Source of the DNA: Furcasterigmium furcatum
Taxonomy: Eukaryota; Ascomycota; Sordariomycetes; Glomerellales; Plectosphaerellaceae
Length of the DNA: 64,000 bases
Assembly: GCA_001599815.1 (NCBI GenBank)
Contig: BCIA01000005.1
Span: forward strand, 3,976,472-4,040,471
Reading direction: 5' to 3'
Shown here: in pieces, positions 35,201-44,893 of the stretch
Numbering within the stretch: position 1 is the first letter of the stretch
Layout of the letters: the number at the start of each line of letters is the position of its first letter
Notes under the pieces: generated by a model
What the model was told of the DNA's origin: nothing
Databases searched by the model: none
Seen by the model: the letters and a program-made list of their open reading frames with translations, nothing else
Made by a program: the position numbers and the translations under genes

Positions 35201-35700
35201 CACCCCTTCAGGGACGGCACGAATTCCGACGGTATCCTGGGGTCAGAGGCCGAGACTGATGGTAGCTATAGGACCGACCTCAGCCGGGACGGGACAGGAA
35301 GGCTGAGGGAAAACTATTGTTGTGTGTGCACCGAATCTAGCCGATGCTGACCCCAGATCACCAGCCTCCCCGACGATGTAGCAATGCAATGCCTCAGCAA
35401 GCAAGTGCTTCCTCTAGGCTTGGCTCTCTTTCCGCCAATGGTATAAATCCTACGCGGCTGCGGCTGCAGATCAGGTAGGCCTATGTATGTTGCCCTGAGA
35501 CGCGGGATGCCGCATCCGCCGGGCGTTGAAGGTCTAGACTCTCCCCCGGACTCTAAACCTCGGCTCTATGCAGCGTAAGATGAGAGCTGGTGCGCGATAC
35601 CCTCAAGGGATGATGATCGCGGTGAGAAATGTATTGTCGCTACCTCTTCTTCACAAAGCCATGCACAACACAACCCCAGCCCCCGTCCCCGTCGCGGGAC
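32255..35700. other. 3.4-kb region with no recognised gene
   Basis: It lies between the SDR start and the capping-protein stop. Short open frames are present on both strands without domain or splice support. A 14-bp ATGCAT-type palindrome lies at 33116-33129. No repeat or transposon is seen. Confidence 0.4.
33116..33129. repeat. 14-bp perfect palindrome of TGCA units
   Basis: ATGCATGCATGCAT reads the same on both strands. It could be a simple repeat or a dimeric factor site; no function can be assigned. Confidence 0.6.
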
Positions 35701-36750
35701 CTACCGCCTCATGCTCCCGATAAGCTCCCTCTGCGCCTCCCTGTCCCTCGCGCCCTCGCTCAGGCTCCCAACGCTGCGCAGGTCGCCGACAACGTCCTTG
35801 GCCTTGCCGAAGTAGACCTCCTGCAGCAGGTTGCGCATCTTGAGCTCCATGTCCTCGACGAGGCGGCCGATGTTGGCGATGTGGCTCTCGTCGCCGTCGA
35901 CGGGGAGCTCCTGCTCGACCTGCCGGGTCATGTTGCCGCTGAGGTCGAGGTCGCCGAGCGCGCTGCCGCCGGCGGACAGGCTGAGGATGACGGTGGATGT
36001 GAGCTTGTACTGCGTCGTGCGGCCGCGCTCGATGGCCTCGAAGACGTGGATGGAGTCCCAGACGCCGGCGGTGGAGGCGCCGGGGTTTGCGGCTGGGCAG
36101 CGTTAGCAAAACACGGCCGTAAACATGCGCCCCTGTGCATCTGTTCCATCCTAATATCCGTGGCTGCCTTGCGCCTGTGCTCGGCGCAGGCCAGGATCAC
36201 GGCATTGCCAGGCGAGGAGGAGGGGGGAGTGGCACTCACACTTCTTCAGCAGCACGACACCCGCGAAACCATCGTCCAGGTTCCAGAAGTACACGCTGCT
36301 CACGCCGCCCTCGTAGTATAGCTCGCGGTAGACGTCGAAGGCCTCGTTGGCCTTGATCTCCATGCGGCGGACGCGCTCGCTGGGGATGGCGGCCTCGCCG
36401 GCGCCCTCGCTGCCGATGCCGGCGGATACGCCGCCGGGTCCGCTCTCGTCGAGGGGCGGGTCGAACTCGTTGCTCCACGGGGAGCGGTAGCTGTCGCCGT
36501 CGCGGTTGTAGTCGCAGAGGAGGTAGTCGCGGCCGGTCTGGCGGCAGCGGCGGACGGTGAGGGGCTGGTCGACGGAGGAGAGGAGGTCCTCGGTCAGGTC
36601 GGGGGCGAGGGTGATGAGGGAGTTGAGGTGTTCGGCTGTGTGTTTAGGGTTGAGGCGGCGGAGGAGGTCGCTGGTCGTGGTTAGCGGACCGAGTGTCGAT
36701 GTTGGGAGGGGAGGCACTTACAGCGCCGAGTCGAAGGGGTCGGCGGCCAT
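35701..36750 (-). CDS. CAP2: F-actin-capping protein subunit beta
   Basis: With the alpha subunit it caps filament barbed ends in cortical actin patches. Three exons are inferred: 36750-36722 (29 nt), 36670-36240 and 36092-35701. The introns are 51 nt (GTAAGT) and 147 nt (GTGAGT); the protein is 283 aa, the usual size. Diagnostic blocks are DSALDLLRRLNPKHTAEHLN, LSSVDQPL, GRDYLLCDYNRDGDSYRSPW, EAFDVYRELYYEGGVSSVYFW, GFAGVVLLKK and GVWDSIHVFEA. The C-terminus retains the helical MELKMRNLLQEVYFGK region. Exon 1 encodes only nine whole codons and was placed by the conserved MAADPFDSAL start. It lies tandem with the BAH-PHD gene. Confidence 0.95.
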
Positions 36751-37513
36751 GGCTGTGAGGGATTGGTCCCGGAGACCGGCTGAGCTAGGTGGTCGGAGGT
36801 GAGGAACAGATGGACGTGATGTCGGCAGAGGCTCTAGTGTCTGGGGTGCGTCGCCTAGACCGATGAGGTGAGGTCGGATGCGGGTGTCGTTGATGTGTTG
36901 CAGGAAAGGTGGCTCGGGCCCTTTGGTCCTGGCGGGGTTGACCAGGTTGACGGACAGTGGAAGAGCTCTGGCGAATTGGCGGCATTAGGTAGGTTCCCCA
37001 CCACAGCTTCCATTCTCTCGCAGTGACGTCGCCCCTGACCCCTGAGCCTGAACGACTTTATCTGAGTAGGTAGCTCACCAACACGAAGGTCGAAGGCACA
37101 TGCAGAATCATGGACCACAATCTCGACATTGTCTCAACTAGAATTCGGTATCCATTGCAGGAAAAAACGGAAATGCGCAACCTCGTCCCCGGCTATCCCC
37201 TTTTACCATGCACCTCTCAACAGTCCTCAACAGCTGACTTAACCATGTGAATCAAAGAAAATGCCGTACTCCTCCCTTGACCGCTCACATAACGCCACAA
37301 CAAATATCAAAAAGGGGCAACTGTGCTCTGCCGCCATGCCCCGGCCCGCCCCGGTCCCGGCCGCCTCTCTCCACGAAGCAGCGCTGAAAGGGGCGCCTAC
37401 GGCCCGTGGGCGCCAGCCATCGAACCAACGTCCAGGCCCAGAAATGTACCGTCGAATGATCTGTCCGCTGTGCCTTCATATCCATTCCCGTTGTCTCCAA
37501 CTGTTGGGCGAGC
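36751..37513. other. intergenic between tandem CAP2 and BAH-PHD genes
   Basis: It should hold the CAP2 promoter and the BAH-PHD 3' UTR. No gene or RNA is recognised. Confidence 0.5.
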
Positions 37514-38984
37514 CTAGTCAAGGCCGGTACCGCACTTGAGGCAGACTACGGGCACAGTCCACTCCTTGTCTCCCTCGGCCAGTCCTCGGAGATCTTTGAC
37601 TACAGCAAAAGCTGGGCTGTGCGCCAGTTTGAGCTGGGCCTCGAACAGTCCCTCGTACGGCCGAAGGTTGAGCTCCGCCTTGCCCTTCTTCTTCGTCGCC
37701 TTGCCCTTCTTCGTAGCAGACGCAGTTGCCGTGATCGACCCCTCCGCCGTAGCCTCCGAGTCGGCTCGGGGCGGCTGCTTCATGCTGATCAGGGCCTTGA
37801 CGGCATTGGCGTCTTCCGACGGATCCCCCGCCTTGGCGTCGATGGACTGTTGGAACTCGCCGCTGTTGTCGGGCGGACTCAACGGGCGCCCGGTCTTCTG
37901 ATCGACCTTATCCACCGCCTCATTATTGCCGTTGGATCGGATCGCCAGCCCCGGCTTGTGATATGGCTTGTCCTTGCCCAGGGTTTCGTACGTCTTCGAG
38001 AGGATCTCGTTCTCGAGGCATTCTTCATGAAGCCAAGAGCCACATTCGGAGCTCGGGCACTGCGCGAGGACCTTGTCGGGGTTGGCTGGCCGACCACAAT
38101 TGCAGATGGTTTGGATGGACTAAGTTTTTGCCAAAGTCAGCACTATTCTTGCGCACTCGCGGTTTCGACGAACATACCGAGAGGCGACTGGAGTTATAAA
38201 GGAAACCCTGGCGCCAGTAAGCGCCGTCTTGAATGTCCGCGTCGTTGTCCTCGAACCACTGCTTAACCTTGGCTTCGGAGGTAACGCTGACGACGTTGAT
38301 GACATCCACTTCGGGGCACGAGTCAGCAGCTGGTTGAGAATGTCTCCGGGTGGCATCTTTTCTTACTGTGATTGGATGCAATGAGCTCGTTCTGGCCATG
38401 ATACGGCTGGCGACCGGACACAAGCTGGTTGTTCGCATCCCTGGCGCCCAGAGGGAGCTCGTCAGGGGAGTACATCCAGTAAATCCGGGCGTAGACATGG
38501 TGCTCGTCGGAGGCCCGGATCTCCAGGATGCGCGCGATCCATTCCTTCTCGGGCTTATCTGCAGGGTCCTTAACCCCGACGGTGGCATCGTTTGCGACGT
38601 TGATGAAGCCTTCGCTGAAGTACTTGGCCTGGTTCACTGCGGGGGAGAAGAGACCGCTGGTCAGCCAAAGTGGTCGCGTCCGGGGAGAGGGGGAGGAGAG
38701 CGTCACTCACAAACAAAGCTGTTGTACCGCGTCATGCTGAGCCACTTGTCTTGGGGTTCGATCTTGTAGTGCAGGTCCATGGACTCATTGTCCCTGAACT
38801 TGCCGGTGGGTGCGAAGGGCGAGTTCTGCAGCTTGACGACCTCATCTTCCTCGACATCCCCCTTTCTGCGCTTCTTGCCCTTCTTCGCTGGCTTATCGCC
38901 AGGGTAGTGGACACGAAAAGGGCAATCCGCCTTGTTTTCTTCTGCGCTTTCGGGGTGGCTCCGTTTGCGGGAGCTGGAGGACAT
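37514..38984 (-). CDS. BAH-PHD domain chromatin protein, EPR-1-like
   Basis: Four exons are inferred: 38984-38711, 38636-38367, 38308-38178 and 38119-37514, with introns of 74, 58 and 58 nt; the phases agree and give 426 aa. The N-terminus has a basic KKGKKRRKG, a likely nuclear signal. A BAH domain spans about residues 70-222 (DKWLSMTRYNSFVLNQAKYF, EWIARILEIRASDEHHVYARIYWMY, DVINVVSVTSEAKVKQWF, GAYWRQGFLYN). A PHD finger follows with ligands Cys231, Cys233, Cys246, Cys251, His256 and Cys259, then Cys418 and Cys421 at the very end. The 158 residues between the sixth and seventh ligands are low complexity with a KKGKATKKKGK run. Fungal BAH-PHD proteins such as Neurospora EPR-1 read H3K27me3 in Polycomb repression; orthology here is inferred from architecture only. 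Confidence 0.88.
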
Positions 38985-40811
38985 GTCGATGGTAGGGCCG
39001 CGGAGCACGCGGGTAGGCGGGGCGGATAGACGGTAGCTCTCTCGAGCAAGACGAGACGAGGATGAGAGGATAGGTGATCAGATGGTCTGGCCGAGCAGAT
39101 GGAAGTAAACGCGCGCGCGAGGTGCCAGATGAGAGGCGTCGATGGAAACAAATGGAACCAAAGGCCGAGTGTCGGTGCCGGGAGTCGGAGCTTGATGCGC
39201 CAGAGGATGCAGGCAGGCCAAACGCGAGGATTACTGGTGTAACGCGACGCAATTGGCAACGACGATGGCGGGCGTACGGATACCTAGGCAGGAGGGAGAT
39301 GAACGAAGCTTGATGCGGTGGCGATATGTGAAGGGATTCCCAGGTGCGGCGCTGTTGATTCTGCGGCCCAGGGCAGGAACATCTGGCTGGCAGGGAAAAG
39401 GCGCGAACCACTGAAGCGGGTGTGGATCCCCTGCCACCTCAAAAAGCGTGGCGCCAGGTCAGGGGATTGGCTGACGCGTGGCTGGTTAATCGAATAAACC
39501 GCTCATTACATAATATGCAACCCCGCATGGAGACTTGGCCTCCAATCTGTCGAATGTCGGTGAGGGCCGGTGAGAGCTGGTCCAGTCGGGTCAGCTAGGG
39601 GCCGTTGCAAGTGCCCAGGCGAGGACGCTCTGTTCTGCGAGCAGCCTTCTGCATCTCGATTGGCCTGCCAGCAGCTAGAATTTCGGCTGACCGTTGGACA
39701 AACGTTGGGCGGGTGCGTCGGCGAAATAATCTGCTGGGGAGCGAGGACGTCATCCAGGCCTCGACCCCCGTTGACCAGGATATGATGGGCGCAAGCATAT
39801 GCCTGGAAAGCTTTTTGACGAGGGTTCCGACGCCACGGAGCCCGTCTTTATAAAACGGACGTGTTTCCCACGAGGTTTGTGGACCTCCACCGAGTCCTTT
39901 GTTGTCGTTCTCACTGTGGCGTCGTTTAGAAGCCTGACCTAGTTGTGCATTGAGACAGTCGAGTGCACCCGAAGCTGGTGCTCTGCACATGGAGCATATC
40001 ATTCATGTTGTGTCAAAGATTCCAGGGGCATTGCTCAGGAGCGCAGCCAGTGCCCATTACTCGGGCGATCTCATGGTTCTAGGTAAGGTAGATAGGTAGG
40101 TAGTCTTGACGTGAAGCCGCCAGGGCGTGCTGCTTCCCCCACGAGACGCACCCCGTGGTCCGCCTCGCAGGTCTGGTGCATCTATCATGGAGGGTGCCCG
40201 AACATGGTGTGCAGCTGCGCAGGTCTCAGGGGCAAAAACCAACCAACCCGTCTCAGGTGGCCCACCTCCTTCTGCCTGATTACGGCCAAGGGACGCAGAA
40301 TGCAACCTTGCTAGCACCTAAAGCGCAGGCGGACCAGGCTCACTTCAGTCAGGATGTTCATCCACATGTTGTTTCCCACCTGAAATGAGGAGACGGACTG
40401 GACGGACGCTTCGGCACCCAGGAATGCGGTGCAAGATCGACCCGAGCGAGCACAGAGGACTGACTCCCCGGCCGCCCGCTCGCTGAATGGAAGGACTGTT
40501 TCCTCCGTCCTGCATCACTGCAGAATACCAGACAGAAGAAGCCGCCGTGCGTGCAGTGGTATTATACGACTCGCCACGATCCAGATCGGTACTGCATTTT
40601 ACCCGACATCTGGCCCCTTTCAGGCAGGCCAGCATACCTAGGCAGGTAAGCGCGGCCGCTGTTTCAACGGAGCCAGCGGGAGCTGTTCCCGCCAGCGCCT
40701 CCCCTGCGCCTGCCTGACCTCCGGCAGGTACCTCCCATTCCCCCTACAGCAAGGGAGGGACCTCAGCCGGCCAGCCAGCCAGCCAGCTGAATTGGTGCCG
40801 CCAGCTCCGTC
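38985..40811. other. divergent upstream region of BAH-PHD gene and ATG22
   Basis: No coding gene is supported. Simple-sequence patches include GGTAGATAGGTAGG near 40087 and CAGC/CCAG repeats near 40768-40788. A TATAAAA element at 39847-39853 is about 960 bp from the ATG22 start and has no obvious partner. Confidence 0.45.
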
Positions 40812-42889
40812 ATGGTCCCTCGAAACGAGCCTCAACCTCGTCCTCCTCGCCCGCCGCCTGCACCTCGTCTGTGGTCGCGTCTGTCCAACTTCTCCAAGAA
40901 GTCCCTGCGCTCATTCTCCTCGTCCTTCGAAGCCGACGACGAGCGCTCAAGCTCAGACGACGACCGCTACGACTTCTACGGCACCATGAGCGGACCGAAC
41001 GGCGACAGCGACGACGGCTCTCCGCCCTCCTCCCGCTACCAGGGCGAGGATTCCCGGCCGACCTCCAAGAAGGAGCTCGCCGGCTGGTATGCCTACGCCT
41101 TCGCCGCCGAGACCTATGTAATCTGTGGTATGTTTCCGCGGTCTGCCCGGGATGCCCATGATCACCGAAACGCTGACGGCTGCACTCTATAGCTATCGGC
41201 TCCTTCATCCCCATCCTCCTCGAGACCCTCGCCCGCGAGAATGGCGTGCTCCTCTCCGACCGAAAGACCCCATGCGGCACGAGCGACTCGAAGAGCAAGG
41301 CGGACGGCCAGTGCATCGTCATTGTCGCCGGCCTCGAGATCAACACCGCCAGCTTCGCCATGTACACCTTCTCCATCAGCGTCCTCCTGCAGGCCCTGTT
41401 GGTGGTGAGCATCAGCTGCGCCGCCGACCACGGCAACTACCGCAAGAAGCTGCTGCTCTCCTTTGGCTGGGCCGGCAGCTTCTGCGTCATGGCGTACATC
41501 TTCGTCACCAAGGACCTCTACATCTTCGGTGCGCTGCTGGCCATCATCTCTAATACCTCCTTCGGGGCGTCCTTCGTGCTGCTGAATTCATTCCTGCCCT
41601 TGCTGGTGCGCCACCATCCCGACACCCTCGGAAACGCGAGGACACCCGATCTGGGCCCAACCCACATGGAGTCGGCGCCTCTCTCCGAGCCGCCCGCGGA
41701 TGCGGACTCTGCCGTCGCCGACATGGAGGAGTCGACCTCCGCCTTGCTTGGCGAGGAAGAAGGCTACCGCCCCAGGGGCCGCACGTTCAAGGCGAGCCAG
41801 GACGAGAAGATCTCGCAGGAGCTGAACCTGTCCACCCAAATTTCCGCCAAGGGCATCGGCATCGGATACATGGCGGGGCTGTTCTTGCAGTGCTTGGCTA
41901 TTGGCGTTCTGATCGCGATGAAGAACTCGACGTGGGCTCAGCGCGTGGTGCTATTCATGGTCGGCTCTTGGTGGGCCATCTTCACGATCCCCGCGGCCAT
42001 GTGGTTGCGCCCGCGACCGGGCCCGCCTCTGCCCATCGTCGCGTCGAGCGGTTTCAGTGGCCCGTGGGCGTGGGTGGGCTACGTGCTCTACGCTTGGAAG
42101 TCACTGTATAAGACCGTCAAGCTCGCGCGCCGACTGTCGGATATCATGCTGTTCCTTGCCGCGTGGTTCCTCCTCTCCGACGCCATCGCGACCACGTCTT
42201 CCACGGCAATCCTGTTCGCCAAGACCCAGCTTCACATGAAGCCATGGGCCCTCGGCATGATCAACGTCATCTCAACCACGGCCGGCGTCATCGGCGCTTT
42301 CGGCTGGGCGTTCGTCTCCAGGAGATTCGGCCTGAAGCCTCACCAGACCATCCTCGTGTGCATCGGGCTGTTCGAACTCATCCCGCTGTACGGTCTGCTC
42401 GGGTATCTCCCGTTCGTCAGGGCCTGGGGCGTCCTGGGACTGCAGCAGCCTTGGGAGATGTATCCCTTGGCCGCGGTCTATGGTTTCGTCCTCGGTGGCC
42501 TGAGCGGCTACTGCCGCTCCGTCTACGGCGAGCTCATCCCTCCTGGAAGCGAGGCGGCGTTCTACGCGCTGTACGCCATCACGGACAAGGGATCGAGCGT
42601 GTTCGGCCCTGCTATTGTCGGGGCGATCATCGACAGGTCAGGGCATATCCGGCCGGCTTTCTGGTTCCTCGCCGCGCTCGTCGGTCTGCCGGCGCCCCTC
42701 ATCTACAACATCAACGTGCAGCGTGGCAAGCGCGAGGGGGAGAAGCTGGCCAGGACGATCGAGGGGTTCCAGGTCAACCAGGCGGCGATGCAAGATGATG
42801 ATGACGACGATGCCGACACGTCGAGCGAGGACAGGCCCATCCTCGGCGCGTACGATGACGAGGAGGAGGAGCGTACGCGGCGTCGTTAG
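40812..42889 (+). CDS. ATG22: autophagy-related protein 22, vacuolar amino-acid exporter
   Basis: Atg22 is a vacuolar membrane permease of the MFS type that exports amino acids released by autophagic breakdown. Two exons are inferred, 40812-41127 and 41193-42889, with a 65-nt intron (GTATGT donor) in phase 1; the protein is 670 aa. Residues 1-90 are cytosolic, proline-rich then acidic and serine-rich. The family signature ELAGWYAYAFAAETYVIC is at about 88-105, joined across the intron to AIGSFIPILLETLAREN. Around ten or more hydrophobic spans follow, split by a long acidic loop (about residues 255-305). Conserved blocks include NTSFGASFVLLNSFLPLLVRH, GIGYMAGLFLQ, and YGFVLGGLSGYCRSVYGELI with PPGSEAAFYALYAITDKGSS. 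The tail is acidic and ends in RRR. Confidence 0.95.
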
Positions 42890-44072
42890 GTCGTTCTTGT
42901 TTACTTGTCTGCTTTCCTGCATAGCGATGGCGTACGCGTTCTTGTAGAAACTCTTGGAAAACAGGATCCTGCATTTGACATCTGCCGTGACTGATCACTG
43001 CTACCTCCCAAGTGAGCTCCCTCAATATCTCATCGTCTCCTCCGCTGCGAACAGAACGCCTCCACAGGCTAGCGAGTTTAAATCGACGCTCTCGCTGCAG
43101 CCGACGAATCAGCAGGGCGCATGGTGTTTATCAATGGCAGCTCTCAGCTCCCAGCTCCATTGGATTGATAAGATAAGTCGAAACGCCCCATGAGTCTTGA
43201 AATTACGTCACGCCACAATTCGGCCAGTGTCCTCTCTCGTGCATCTATCCTCGAGGAATATACCGGCATCGCAGTAACATTGCGAGCAGCATCGCCAAGT
43301 CCCCAGTGCCGGTTTGCCAACATAAACGAGCGCTTGGCTGGCGCAGTCATGAGTCTCGAAGTGGACAATTGGTGTTGACGTTCCTCTATCGACGAGCGCT
43401 AGCAGACGAACTAACTAGCCCTGGAGATCCCCATTCCTCGGAGCCGTACTTACTTATCAGACAAAGGAACCGCTCCGATTAGGCCCTCAGCAAATTCAGG
43501 TACGTAAATGGTCGGCGTGGCATATCTGCCGCGGCTGTGAGTGGCTCCGCGGACCCCTAGGCCCCTAGCAGATCCCTCTGCCTGTAAGACAACCCGGTGT
43601 CTCTGCTTCGAGCACCTCATCCCGCGGCGAGGGTGGCGCTAAGGAGGTAGGCATCCCGCAGGGGCATCGCCCATCATCGGCGGGAGATAAACCAACCTTG
43701 ATTCAGGTTGCCGTGTCAAGCAAGTCGAGGTGATCTGATGCGCTGCGAGGCGCGCCGGGGCATGCGCCGACCTCGCACAGCCGGCCCCGTGGCCATGACG
43801 AGATGGGATGGAGTCAGGGATTACTCGCGCACACCTCACCTCCCTACCTAATGAATGGATGGCGCCCCGGATGGAGAGTGACGTGACGGCCCTGCTGGGT
43901 GCGGTGTTCCCCGGGCCATTTAAATAGGAAGCTTCAGCCCGCCTCGCATCCGGCGGCCGGTGGGTTTCCTCCTTTTCTCGACTACATACATCCTTCGTAG
44001 TAGCAACGGAATACCGAACGGTTCACAACGCTCACGCCACTCACCAAACACACAACCCGACACCACAGCATC
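42890..44072. promoter_or_regulatory. ATG22 3' region and promoter of DUF3602 gene
   Basis: No gene is supported here. It contains a tandem GATA motif at 43166-43177. The bases just upstream of 44073 (about 43985-44072) are C/A-rich, typical of a fungal leader. Confidence 0.5.
43166..43177 (+). promoter_or_regulatory. tandem GATA-factor motif (TGATAAGATAAG)
   Basis: Two overlapping HGATAR sites in direct repeat lie 280 bp past the ATG22 stop and about 900 bp before the DUF3602 gene. The same 12-mer is found at 11946-11957. Confidence 0.4.
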
Positions 44073-44893
44073 ATGACTGCAGCTTCGACCGCTACCGTCC
44101 CCGAGGTCTCCCACGGCCGTGGCGGCGCCGGTAACATCCACGCCGACGAGACTCAGTACGTCGACGGCTCTGTCGTCCGGGCAGGCGTCGAGGGCAGCCA
44201 CGGCGACGGCGCCTACAGCGTCGGCCGAGGAGGTGAGTGACCGACCCTGGCGCGCGGGCACAAGATGCACAATCCCGAATCGAATCTCCCGTCATCGCGA
44301 TTACATATTCCTCCATCCCCCGGGTCACCGCTCGCGGCTTATCTCTCCCTCCCTCGAAGTCAACGGCCTCTGGGCGTTGGAGATAAGGCGTCGGCGCGCC
44401 AACTGCATCGGGAAGCGGCTGTCTCTGCGCAAGGGCCATGGCGCACTGCTCGGCGCGGGACCGAGAGACCCCCACTGCCGAGAGGTCGGGACATCCCTGC
44501 AGAGGGGGACTCACCGGTTCACCGCCGCCGCCGCCATCATCATCGTCATCTCTCTCGGAGTCGAGAGGGTGCGACTGCTGAGAGGGACGAGGAAGATCCC
44601 GAAATCATAATGACGGGGGAAATGACTCGAGACCATGACTGACTCGCCTCACAGGCGCCGGCAACATCGGCGACCCGGGCGTCAAGTCCCCCACGACCGG
44701 CCGCGTCGACAAGGACCTTGTCCCCAGCGAGGCCTACCGCCCCTCGACTGAGGCTGACTACCACACCGGCCGCGGCGGCCTGGGTAACGAGAACAAGGCT
44801 GCGGCCGCGCCCGTCAGCGAGACCTCGACGAATGGCTCCGCGCCCATCAGCCTCGCGGACAAGCTCAAGTTCAAGATCTTCGGCAAGAAGTAA
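44073..44893 (+). CDS. DUF3602 glycine-rich repeat protein, Par32-like
   Basis: Two exons are inferred, 44073-44232 and 44655-44893, with an intron of 422 nt (GTGAGT donor, CTCACAG acceptor) in phase 1; the protein is 132 aa. Three copies of the family repeat are visible: SHGRGGAGNIH near residues 14-24, SVGRGGAGNIGDPG across the splice, and HTGRGGLGNENK near 90-101. The C-terminus is basic (LADKLKFKIFGKK). Yeast Par32 is a DUF3602 protein that is phosphorylated on rapamycin treatment and inhibits ammonium transporters; the same role here is only a suggestion. The intron is unusually long for this window. Confidence 0.88.
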
